From NCBI GenBank assembly GCA_003640385.1, contig RCAB01000439.1, forward strand, positions 1 to 51,488: DNA of 51,488 nt, given 5' to 3'. A model generated the notes under the pieces. That model worked only from the letters and a program-made list of their open reading frames with translations, did no database searches and was not told where the DNA came from. Within the stretch, counting starts at the first letter, position 1, and every line of letters begins with the position of its first letter. The DNA is from Setaria digitata. Lineage: Eukaryota > Nematoda > Chromadorea > Rhabditida > Setariidae. This document shows positions 40,401 through 48,980 of the stretch, piece after piece. The position numbers were made by a program, and so were the translations under genes.

Positions 40401-43400
40401 TTTTAAGTTCCTAAAAAATTTAACATTTCCATAAAATCATTTCGTTTCTTATTTAATATATTATTACAATAGTTTCCTTCGTTGAAAGTATTTCTTTTTT
40501 TTTTATTTAATAGTAACTATAAATTGCTCCTCTATATTGAAATGCAAAAATTTCTGTATGTAACCCATTAAAGGAAGTATTAAAAATTGTTGTAAAAATC
40601 GTTTCCTTTGGCATGTTTGACCTTGAAAAGTTGAATGGCGGAGTAATAATTCTTGTATTAAAATAATGTGTTGTTTGCGAAATGAACCATTGAAAAGTAA
40701 AATTCACCTAAACTATTTTCAATGCTAATGCTCATTTTCGAAACTATCATCGATGGCATTTTCTTTCTTTTTTCACTTAAAAAAAAAAAAAAGTAATTAA
40801 CTCTGTGAATATATGCAACAAAAGGGTAAGAAAGGAAAAATTTTTTTAAAGAAGTTAGCATAGCGGTACGGTGAAAAAAATAGTCCTGAAATGAAGTAAT
40901 AATAACATCATATTTTTTTTATGTTTTTTAAAACTAAATGATAAGCACAAATAACAAATAAAACTAGATTCTTTAGAAAATATTTCCTATTTTCTGCTTC
41001 TTTTTTTTTGATAATTATAACAATTACTCAAATTTTTCATTAAATAAATGAAGCCAATCAAAAACATAATTTTTACAAAGAGCATTTTTTTTTCTTCATC
41101 TACAATAATCAGACAAGTACTAAATGAGGTTTTTAAAATTTTCAAATTTTTTCTAGTGATTGCTAAAGCATTTGCTATTGGAATGTCTAAATTAGAATTA
41201 AATGAAATTTTGTTTAAAACTCGAAGATGAAAAAAAGCTTTCATTTATGACATTTCTTGATAATGAACAAAAATGGTTCATTTCCTTTTTCGTTTTTTCC
41301 TTCAATATCCTTGAAATGGTTTATCATCAAAATTTAAGAGAAAAAGTTGACAATAACGATCAAATTAATGACAGTTCATTTTGCGGCAGAATTTTTTTTT
41401 TCTCCTTCCTCAGTTTTGTATTTTGCGACATTTTTTCGCCATCTCACAATCATTACATTACTTTTAGCGTATTTTCATAGAAAAGAATTATATTGGTAAT
41501 AGATTAGCTTTGAAGAGCAATTTAGAATTTCCGAGAACAAAAATGCAACATTATAACCGCAAGGAAATATTTAAATTATTGAAATGTTCCTAAACTTTAA
41601 AAGGTTTCAACACTGGTGTGGAAAATAAATTAAGTGTAAATTTAAAGAGAAAAAAAAAGTTTCAAAAGATTTTTACTATATGTTCTTTTTATTAAGGAAA
41701 AATGAAACGTCAAAGTTAGCGAAACATGAATAGGACTGCCAGATATGATAATAATGCATTGATATAGGCAAATAGAGAGAAATTAGAATTGAAAAAAAGA
41801 AAAGAAAAAACAATGAAGTAAATTTCGGCATCTGCGAAATCAAACTGATTCCGAACGGTTAAGCAGCATTTTTCTCTCTTCCTTAGTATTACTAGTAATG
41901 CCTAAAATCTATCTTGCAAATATACTTTTTCTTCGTCATGAGACCTTTTTATAGAGGAGAGAGTTGACAGATTTTAAAACTGAATGACATCTAAATTTAC
42001 ATTGATATTTTAGTTTTCTTCCGTTTGAATATTGAAGTTTCTTTCTCTGTGATATATCAATTCCATCAGGAAAAATTCAGCAACTGATGTATTGCAGTAC
42101 GTGTAACCTCAGCATAAACTCATTCCTGAAGCTCATTTTTTGTTTTTCTTTCCTGCTTCATCTAACAAACATCTCGAGATTTTTCCACAACAAACCGCTG
42201 AATTGTTATGATCAATCTTTAATGCTACCGTTATCGTCGATGATAGATTCGCGCTCTTCCTTATTATACTCTGAATCCGATTCTAGAAAAATTCGGTTAC
42301 TTGAATTGGACCGGTTGTTTCATTTTTGCTGACTGGCTTTCGATGCAGTAACGGCAGTGATGATTGTATAATGAAAGATGACTGATCGATGTCCCTCATA
42401 AAAGAATCTGTATTGTTGCCTTCAAAATGATTGGAATTTTCTTTTTCCTGTTTTTGTTGAATTTCGAAATTTTACAAATATTCAAAAAAGAAAATTTTTT
42501 TGGATAGATTTTTTAAAAGTGAAACACACGACATCACCATCATGCCATCATCCACCGATAATGAAATCAGTAGCATGAGTTTGTTAATACTGACAGAAAT
42601 GACGATGAATTTAATAATCTGCATATTATCGTTAGTAATGAATTAATAATTAACACTGATTGCAACTTAATAAGAGCTTCTGTGACAATTTTGATGCTGT
42701 TCATAAAATCTGTGTTGACCACGATTCATAATAATGCTGGCAACAAAATCAAATATAAATATTGCAATGAATATAATATAAGTTATGACAACGTTCTCAA
42801 GACTCCCCATTTATTATATAAAGAAGATTTAGTAATTTAGACCCAAAAATATCTGAAATATAACAATTAAAACTGTTTTTGTCATCAAAATTTACTTCTC
42901 AGCTCTGCTTTAGCAAAAAAAAAATAAGTTCTTTTATTGAAATATAATTAATATTTTTAGAGATATGTTGTGCTACTTCTCATGTAAACATTTCGGTGGA
43001 GTAAAGCTGGTAAGAACCAATTACTAATATAAAATTAAATGAAGACTTAGTAATTCATTTTATCTTCACATACAAATGATAGTGAATTTGCAACGGATTT
43101 AAATCGAAATATATTTTTCATCGAGCTAGATATTAATAATGATATTTAAGTTCAACGGCAGATGAAGTTAATCAACTGAATGAGTAAAAAGCGCAAGTGA
43201 GAAGTGAAGAAGGCATGTATCTACAAGAGGTTGTTGACAGCATTTTCATATTTTCCACCGAAAAAATGCCACATTAAAGGAACTGTCAGCTAATTGAAGA
43301 AACTGAGAATCGAATAGTTTGGAATCGAGTGGATCGTTAGAATGATGAATTGACAGCGAGGAGAAATGGATCAGATCGATGCATGAAGAGTTCTTCTTAA

Positions 43401-46400
43401 AAGATTGTTAATTAAGATAACTCATTTTGAGAATTTAATCCAGGAAAGTTAATTCAAAAACTTTCATATTTCCTTCCCAGTTTCACATCGCTATCTTTTG
43501 ATTCGACTGCTTCAATTCTAACTCTCTTAAATTGGAATAACATATTTCAAAGAGTTCAAAGCAGCATGGTTTTAACAAATGCACGGAAAATTATTAAAAA
43601 TATATCGCAACTGAAAATTACAAATTAAAAACTTAAATGCCTCATTCTAACTTTTCTCTCATTCAAACTTCTGGAAAGAAAAAGAAACTTCAGCTTTTTT
43701 TTTATAATATGTATGTATATGTTTAGTTATTTCAAATACATTAAATTGATAATTAAAACGAATGTTAGAATGTATATTCAAGAAATGTGTCACCCATTGT
43801 CACCTTTAACCGGTTATTTCTGCGTACCATTTGACCTCCTCCACCTTAATAAGGCATAATGGGTAGCTGAAGTTAAATCCGTCACGATTTTTTCAACTCT
43901 TTGATCTTCCCGCTCGCCTCATTCTTTTTTTTCAGCGTACAGAATCTCATGAAGATGAGAAAAAAGTGAAAGGGAAAAAAAAAATTATCAGATCTGAAGA
44001 TTGAGACAATCGGCAATATTAAACAAATATTTCTCCATTTGCCTCTACCTTTAATTATTTGTTGTCCTGAAGATGAAAGAAAAAGAGATTTGGGAACTCA
44101 GAAATATTTTACCATATCCTAGTTTCTAGCGGGACCATAAACTCCATTTCCATTTATCAGTAGAATTTATAATGATATTTAAAGAATTTTGACTACGATT
44201 CACCATCCCTTAAATACTAAGTAATCAGTAGGAAATGACCTGTTGGGAAAAGAATGTAATCAGATCAAACGATTCCTTAATAATTAATTTTGTGAGTCAT
44301 TTGTTTTTTCGATATATGTGAATGCACTGATTATCGCATACTTGATTCAGTATGAATACAACTTTAACATTACGACATAACTTTACCAAATGCTTACTGT
44401 AACCTACAGAATCCAATTATCTGAATTTATTTGCCGTAAGGATTTCTTTCACTCAATCATTTGTTACTGTCAACGAATCACATCACTCGTATTTAAGTGT
44501 TTATCAATTTATGTTTGTCCATGTATATTTACATATGTTTACAATGCGTGCGTGTATATGTTTCTGTGTATGAGTGTGCATGCACGTAAGCATATGTGTG
44601 TATGTGCGTGTATAACACGCACCTATGCATGCATGCTTGTATATTCTCGATAGCGATTATGATGTTTGAGTGGAGTGACACATTCATTCATATACACAGA
44701 GATATATGCATATGCATGCATGAACAACCGTACTCTGCCTTCTTAGCTCGTGAAGTATACGGTAATTTGCGTTACTTCCGCTCCCATTTCAAACTTTTTT
44801 ACTACAGAACTTACAGATGCAAAAAAATTAAATAATTATGCTAAAAGTGCAATATTATTGGATAAATGCTAATAAACGATGAGTAAATACAGTGTATAAA
44901 TGATTTAATCATGATTTCTGTTTCTAATGGGTTCATTGAAGAATGACAGTAGTTTAATGAAGATATGTGATGTAAACTTCCGGTTGAAATTTCATATCAC
45001 TGATAAGAGAGAGATAAATCGATAATAATTAAAACTATTATATTTGATGCTTTAAAATAAAATATTCTCCAAAAGATCAATAAATCATGTTGGCATGATG
45101 TATAAAGATTGCGAAGCACTTTTTATGCTCAAAAAGTAAAACTAAAAATTATATATATATATATAATTTTTAGTAATTTTTTTAATATATATATATAGTG
45201 TATATATATTTCTATTAACAAATTGTTAAACAATTTTATTCCAAACTCATTTGTTATCTAACTAAGCAAACTTGTCAGTTAAATAAGAATTTTTTTTTTC
45301 TTTTTGAACCAAATAAATTGGTGAAATAAAATTCTCAGAAGTAGCTACGAATTTAAAGGATAATCTTATTATTTTTCAGGTTTCCCTAGGTGCACGGCCA
45401 CTTTTGGTTTGACTGATCTGATATAGGAAAAGTTATATTCTTCAAATGATTTTTAACCATAGGATTTAATTTAATTTATTTAATTTTTAGAATCTTGATT
45501 CTTTCGTATGAACTCGCATTTTTTAACAAGTCTTGGTGAACTTTGTTCTGTCACCTTCTTTTTCCTTCGGTAATTCTCCCTCTCTATTTACTGCGTTAAT
45601 CCTTAAAACATTTCATATAAATCAGACCAATTGCTGCTTCTTTCTGCCCAGAAAACACGAAAAATTAGTCGCTTACAAAATGGAAGAATCCATCACTGCA
45701 AAAGAAAATGAATAAATAGAAGCGAGCATGTTACTTGATTTAATCTGAATTCAATTCAATTTGATGTTTTTGTGGTGCATTTTTGCTAAAAGCCAGAAAG
45801 ACAATTTAAGGAGGAATAAGGAAAAGGTTGAATCAGAAATGATAATTTTCTGAAGAGGACAAATCATCCCAACCATCCTACTCAAGAAACTATAGAGGAT
45901 AACATTAGTAGCATCTCTAGCAAGATTACCACTGCAGTTTTTGTCTCAACCGGAAACTATATTGAACATCCTTTCTCCATAGCATGACACGACCAAAGGG
46001 CACGAAAATTGGCCAGAAAAAGGAGAAGAAAACTTCCTTCCTGTCTGTGTAGACTAAAAAATTTTTTATTTCCCTCGCCAAATTTTTAAACTTCAAACTC
46101 TTCTATTTATAAGCAAAAATAGAAAAACGAAAAAAGATTTGAAATTTCGGAAAAAAGTCTGTTCGTTTATTTGCGCATTGATTTTCATGATTGAAGTTAA
46201 ATAATAAAAAGAAACACTTTTCGTGTTTTTTCAACCATATACTATAAGGCCATATGCAATGCATTCATCCAACCCTTACTTGACTATTTAATTCTAATCT
46301 ATTTCATAGCTACCGTACATATCACAACGAAGGAAAGGGAGTATAAAATGCACATCCCTTGGCAGTTTTATGAAAAAAAAAAAAAAAAAAGAGAAGAAAA

Positions 46401-48980
46401 AAAGCTGATGTGCTGGCCTTAGGAAATGAAGCAAATGAGCGATGAGATTAGAAAAATTTCGACATGAGATAAAAATGAGAATATGTCAAATGATAAGCTT
46501 TGTACCTAAAGGTTTAACAGTGGCAAAGCGGCGTTAAATGTTCGACAATTGTTAAGTAATATAAATCTTTTCTTTTTTCCTTCTAAATTACAACATAAAA
46601 CTGATGTATTCTTGTGCCACAATTTTAAATTAATAAAAACTTTTCCATAATTCTTAACAAAAATCAAATTTCTCTCTTTCTTCAATATTATGTAATTTTC
46701 AACATATAACTGAAGAAATCTATCAAATAGTATGATAACCTTTCCTAGTTCCTGGAACTCTTCTTTCTTTTCAGAAAAGTGAGCAACCTTTTTTCTTATT
46801 TTCATTTTTTTTTTTAGTCCAACTTTCCGCATATTTCACGACCTTGTCACTTTTTCGGAAATAAATTTCACGGCTCATCACTTTTCTTTACTGGACGAAT
46901 AAGTAACGTTTTTTTTTTTTTGCCTAATGGGTTGATTGATAAGATGGAAAAACAAAAATTTGATCAAAAGTTGTCGAGAAATTTCCATTTTCGAGAGATA
47001 TATATCGATGTTTAATCGTCGTATCTCTTTTTCTTTTTTCTCTCCTTCTCTCTTGTTTTATGAAGAAAAGTTTAAGTGACTTAAATATGATTGAATAGTT
47101 CAGACAATATAGAACCTGGTTCCCTTAAATTCGTCAACTTCAAATTATAAAAACTACTATAAAAAAAAATTGAAAAATTTCGTTCTTGCAAATTTCTTGA
47201 AGTCATTCAATCAATAACTATGCTGCAAAAGCATGCGAGAATGTGACATGTAATTTTATTTCTATCGAATTTTGGAACTTATGGAAGTTAGTACCAGCTA
47301 GATTTCTTAGAAGTGAATAGATTTGACTTCGAAATTTATGGATTTCTGGGTAAGATTTGTGGATAGGTATAATGAAACTAACGATTGTTTATTTAATGGA
47401 ACAAACTTTTTAATAAAATAAATCAGTCATAGAAGAACCAATTTTTTCTCCTTTAATTCTTTTATGGAAATAAAATTATGGAGACATTATAATCCAAATA
47501 AATCACAGAAAAACTTTCAGCACTTCAGGAAAAGTAAACGAAAGTTATTCATAAATATATTGAAATTGTCACCAAACAAAGGATTTTAATGAGGAGGAGC
47601 TTTGTTTTGTTTTTTCCTTCTTTTTTTTTTCACATTAATCTCTTAACGATAAAAGATAAGCGAAAAATGACATTTGTAAGAAATGAAATAGGAAAACTGA
47701 AACCGGAAAAAGAATTTGGCATGAAAATTCGCAACATTTTACTTTCAGTTTAAAAAAAAAAAAAAAAAAAAAGAAAAAAAAGGCAAAACGAATAAGCAAT
47801 AAAATTGTATGAAATGGTGTGGCAAAGAGAACATAAAATATCATCATGGCTCGTTAAATAATTTGGAAACAAAATAATTTATGACAACTAATCCACCACC
47901 AAACATATATCGCACCGATTGGTTACTGATAAAAACTAGTTCTTGTCCGTCTGTTTCTCTGTCCATTTGTTCATCCGTCCATGCGTCCAGTTGTCCGCCC
48001 AACCGTCTTCCGTCCGTCCATTCGTTCTTTTGCCTGTCCGTCCGGTTCATTCCTTTCTCCGTTCATCCGTTCATTTGTCTCTCTTTCCGTCCGTCTCTCC
48101 CTCTGTCTGCTGTTAGCTTGTTTTTCGTACACATCTATCACTTTAGTTCTATTTTAAGCCTCTTTAAGTATTAAATTTTACGTATTAAATCCCATCCACT
48201 TCGACTTATTTTGTCTATTTCCAGGTACAAAATATTAATATATTGAATTAAATAATAATATATGTGGAATGATTTATCGGAAAGCGATAAAAAGACATTT
48301 AATTGCTATTATTTTACTTTCAACTGTTTTTTTTTTTTACCAGTTGTTTTCTCAGAAGTTTACTAATTATGAAAAAAGAAAGTTAAATTGCATGCTACCG
48401 CTGATAAGAAATTTCATAATTTCGGCAGCCTGCTCGGTTTATTGTCGTTAAAATCAAAAGTAAGTGATTGATAAACTTCTTTATCACTGCAATACAAGCA
48501 GTAATTGATCATACTGTGATATGATCATATTAAGAGACTTTCGTAAATTCAAGGAAATATTATTACAACATAGACAAGGTTCGTAAGAATTATTTATTAA
48601 GCAGGTTAATAAATGAAGAAAACTTCTCAAGCAGACTTTATGTTTCCTTGATGAAGTTAGCATAGAATTATTAAATTATTATCAAGATATGACGTTTCGA
48701 GTGATATCAGCAATAAAACTGCAGAAAATCCGAAATATTTCGATGTTTTTAAAATTATAAAGGAATTCTTTCTTTTAATGATAAATTATTCCTAGAAAAA
48801 TCCTCACACAAGTGCTTTTCTAATGTTATTCTGAAAGGAACCATCAATAACATACTGACATATTAACTACTTACCATTTGTGACGGTTGAATCGGAGGTG
48901 AGGTCAGATTCATTTGAAAGACGTTGTGGTTTTGCTTGTTTCCGTCGGGATGATACGGAACCAGAAGATGTGGATGACAT
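15613..48980 (-). CDS. Spalt-like (SALL / SEM-4) C2H2 zinc-finger transcription factor, 14 exons, complete
   Basis: Exons on the minus strand, 5' to 3': 48875-48980, 25749-25861, 25292-25444, 24280-24447, 21925-22032, 19842-20262, 19387-19677, 18991-19204, 18399-18497, 17848-18056, 17400-17718, 16983-17249, 16462-16799, 15613-16163. Their sum is 3357 nt, giving 1118 residues, and all phases agree. The N-terminus carries SRRKQAKPQ, the SALL motif known in vertebrates to bind the NuRD complex. Fingers by residue: C2HC 47-67; diverged pair 173-196 and 204-222; triple 432-452, 460-480 and 499-519; pair 716-736 and 744-765; pair 914-934 and 942-962; terminal 1075-1095. SALL hallmarks include [41 protein letters not shown] and RRGRR. 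Ala, Gln and Asp/Glu runs link the fingers. By family it is a nuclear DNA-binding regulator, often a repressor, of neuronal, vulval and other cell fates; C. elegans SEM-4 is the probable counterpart, about 740 residues. Confidence 0.93.
16983..18497 (-). CDS. Exons 9-12 of the spalt-like gene: linker, second finger pair, acidic tract
   Basis: Exons 18399-18497, 17848-18056, 17400-17718 and 16983-17249. The linker is Pro/Ser-rich. IKSE at 637-640 fits the SUMO consensus (hydrophobic-K-x-E). The pair is C716/C719/H732/H736 and C744/C747/H760/H765, with TTKGNLKRH in the second finger but a degenerate linker (HCKGASLKC). Residues 781-812 are almost entirely Asp and Glu, coded by GAT and GAG/GAA trinucleotide repeats. 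Exon 11 uses an unusual acceptor (TTTGAAG). Confidence 0.87.
17018..17113. repeat. Coding trinucleotide repeats (Glu and Asp tracts)
   Basis: On the + strand a CTC/CTT-type run passes into an ATC run, interrupted by ATT and ACT. Read on the minus strand they encode the E and D tracts of exon 12. Repeats of this kind change length easily, so copy number may vary between isolates. Confidence 0.85.
17307..17335. repeat. (AT)n microsatellite in an intron of the spalt-like gene
   Basis: A pure AT dinucleotide run lies between exons 11 and 12. No other role is visible. Confidence 0.85.
18991..20262 (-). CDS. Exons 6-8 of the spalt-like gene: linker plus triple zinc finger
   Basis: Exon 6 (19842-20262, residues 217-356) is low complexity: Pro, an Ala run at 305-316, a VLDLS motif at 329-333 and a Gln run. 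Exon 7 (19387-19677) and exon 8 (18991-19204) encode the SALL triple finger: [21 protein letters not shown] (split 432-452), then [23 protein letters not shown], then CPICQKRF...LLQQHVAQH. The order and linkers match the central SALL fingers closely. The acceptor of exon 8 (GCTACAG) splits the HTG|ERPF linker in phase 1, a position also used between exons 13 and 14. Confidence 0.9.
20263..21924 (-). other. Intron 5 of the spalt-like gene, with a coding-like island and ATA/AAT repeats
   Basis: The intron is 1662 nt. It contains an A-rich region with a long A run near 20966-20988, a GC-richer island at about 21073-21237 that is open on both strands, and an imperfect (AAT)n repeat at about 21655-21735. 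Canonical splice sites flank it: donor T|GTAAGT lies after exon 6 on its other side, while this intron uses CAG|GTAATT and TTTGCAG. Confidence 0.75.
21655..21735. repeat. Imperfect (AAT)n microsatellite
   Basis: A trinucleotide AAT/ATA repeat interrupted by GG, GTG and GGA units. The open frame through it (Asn-rich on +, Ile/Leu-rich on -) is a by-product of the repeat. Confidence 0.85.
21925..22032 (-). CDS. Exon 5 of the spalt-like gene: diverged first finger pair
   Basis: Residues 181-216. It completes finger C173-X4-C178-X12-H191-X4-H196, has linker HPGEK, and starts finger C204-X2-C207-X12-H220 (next Cys at 222). This occupies the place of the first canonical SALL double finger but lacks HTGERPF and TTKGNL, so DNA binding by this pair is doubtful. 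Boundaries TTCTAG|CAT and CAG|GTAATT are phase 0. Confidence 0.88.
22033..24279 (-). other. Intron 4 of the spalt-like gene
   Basis: A 2247-nt AT-rich intron bounded by CAG|GTGAGT and TTCTAG. It contains homopolymers, a purine-rich stretch at about 24165-24205, and a short near-direct repeat (24203-24229 and 24249-24275) next to the donor. No gene is supported inside it. Confidence 0.75.
24280..25444 (-). CDS. Exons 3 and 4 of the spalt-like gene (CtBP-like motif, Gln/Leu segment)
   Basis: Exon 3 (25292-25444, residues 74-124) contains VPIDLSKK at 86-93, a good match to the PxDLS motif bound by the CtBP corepressor. It ends in the Gln-rich QTIQSHQQ. Exon 4 (24280-24447, residues 125-180) continues [12 protein letters not shown], like the Gln-rich oligomerisation segment of SALL proteins, and then begins an atypical zinc finger (C173, C178). 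Both exons are phase 0 at each end. The 844-nt intron between them holds a candidate cassette exon at 24909-24974. Confidence 0.88.
24909..24974 (-). CDS. Candidate 66-nt cassette exon of the spalt-like gene
   Basis: In the intron between exons 3 and 4 a GC-rich island follows acceptor CAATTTTAG and precedes GTAGTG. The 66 nt have exactly 22 codons, are phase 0 at both ends and are open in the required frame ([20 protein letters not shown], then SQ). Both neighbouring exons are also phase 0, so inclusion would insert 22 Pro/Ser/Thr-rich residues before the Gln/Leu segment without a frameshift. The donor is weaker than others in the gene. It is not counted in the 1118-residue product. Confidence 0.35.
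25749..25861 (-). CDS. Exon 2 of the spalt-like gene: C2HC zinc finger
   Basis: Residues 36-73. The finger is C47-X2-C50-X12-H63-X3-C67 (CGVCSAKF...FIEHKKNC), matching the single C2HC finger that follows the N-terminal motif in SALL proteins. The acceptor is TTGTTTAG and the donor CAG|GTTTGA. Its phase-1 start joins exon 1 exactly despite the 23-kb intron, which supports the two belonging to one gene. Confidence 0.9.
26746..26770. repeat. Poly(A) tract of 25 bases
   Basis: Uninterrupted A run on the + strand inside intron 1. No transposon body precedes it, so there is no sign of a retro-insertion. Confidence 0.85.
29307..29336. repeat. Poly(T) tract of 30 bases
   Basis: The longest homopolymer noticed in the window, inside intron 1. 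The sequence on its left (toward lower coordinates) does not look like a processed gene copy. Confidence 0.85.
30546..30600. repeat. (CT)n polypyrimidine tract
   Basis: Imperfect CT dinucleotide repeat broken by CC and TT, inside intron 1. The open frame across it is low complexity. Confidence 0.8.
34084..34202. repeat. AT/CA microsatellite containing a 40-bp perfect palindrome
   Basis: CA-rich sequence passes into AT runs. At 34163-34202 lies a perfect 40-bp palindrome with no spacer, whose ends are the non-repetitive AGCGTGCCAA and TTGGCACGCT around an AT core. It could extrude as a cruciform. Confidence 0.85.
34398..34519. repeat. Foldback element with 18-bp perfect outer arms around an AT core
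   Basis: ATTTCCTCTTGGTCTTTC (34398-34415) has its exact reverse complement at 34502-34519. Directly inside, CGTAATATATATAT is mirrored by ATATATATATTACG ending at 34480. The right arm carries about 21 extra bases between the inner and outer pairs. The whole resembles a small foldback or palindrome grown around an AT microsatellite. Confidence 0.8.
34916..35088. repeat. Direct duplication flanking a single N (probable assembly artefact)
   Basis: Copy 1 is 34916-34999 (84 nt) and copy 2 is 35001-35088 (88 nt), with the only N of this area at 35000 between them. The copies differ only by one extra AATT unit in a simple-repeat run. This is what an unmerged overlap of two contig ends or two alleles looks like. 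Confidence 0.85.
35678..35886. repeat. Second direct duplication flanking a single N (probable assembly artefact)
   Basis: Two 104-nt copies (35678-35781 and 35783-35886) abut an N at 35782 and differ by one base (G versus A in TGATTGTCCC). The open frame running through both copies is therefore probably not real sequence continuity. Confidence 0.85.
37071..37330. repeat. TTA/TTAT-rich low-complexity region
   Basis: Imperfect (TTA)n, (TCTTC)n and (TAG)n runs. It extends leftward into a less repetitive stretch that has a Cys-containing open frame (36938-37207 +), but the frame soon becomes only Tyr/Ile/Leu repeat. Confidence 0.8.
44500..44720. repeat. TG/ATGC-rich degenerate microsatellite
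   Basis: Alternating purine-pyrimidine stretches (TGTGTATG, GCATGCATGC, CATATGCATATGC). The open frames over it (Cys/Met/Tyr-rich) follow from the repeat. Confidence 0.75.
45141..45207. repeat. AT microsatellite with a 34-bp perfect palindrome
   Basis: 45141-45174 is a perfect palindrome (ACTAAAAATT ... AATTTTTAGT) around an AT core. A second AT run follows at 45185-45207. Confidence 0.85.
47752..47781. repeat. Interrupted poly(A) tract
   Basis: An A run of about 20 bases, a G, and a second A run, on the + strand inside intron 1. Confidence 0.8.
47938..48115. repeat. Degenerate TCCG/TCCA tetranucleotide repeat
   Basis: About 180 bases of TCCGTCCA, TCCGTCTG and TTCATCCG-type units, a decayed 4-bp minisatellite about 0.8 kb inside intron 1 from exon 1. 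It gives long open frames on both strands (Cys/Pro/Ser-rich or Thr/Asp/Gly-rich) because it lacks stop codons. Confidence 0.85.
48875..48980 (-). CDS. Exon 1 of the spalt-like gene (N-terminal repressor motif)
   Basis: Encodes residues 1-35 ([19 protein letters not shown]...) and ends in a strong donor (AATG|GTAAGT, phase 1). The SRRKQAKPQ core is the signature of SALL N-termini and fixes the gene's identity. The ATG at 48980-48978 is the first one after an in-frame stop. However, the 36 codons between that stop and the ATG are open with protein-like composition, so a longer N-terminus from an upstream exon is possible (candidate acceptor TTATCAG, exon start 49063). Confidence 0.85.

Larger units (their letters stand above)
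25862..48874 (-). other. Giant intron 1 (23 kb) of the spalt-like gene
   Basis: It joins exon 1 (donor G|GTAAGT) to exon 2 (acceptor TTGTTTAG) in matching phase. At 23,013 nt it is about ten times the next largest intron of the gene (2247 nt). It is AT-rich with simple repeats, palindromes and two N-marked assembly joins, so its true length is slightly uncertain. No complete nested gene was recognised. Coding-like patches are listed among the findings. Long first introns of developmental regulators often carry enhancers, but none can be located by eye. Confidence 0.75.
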
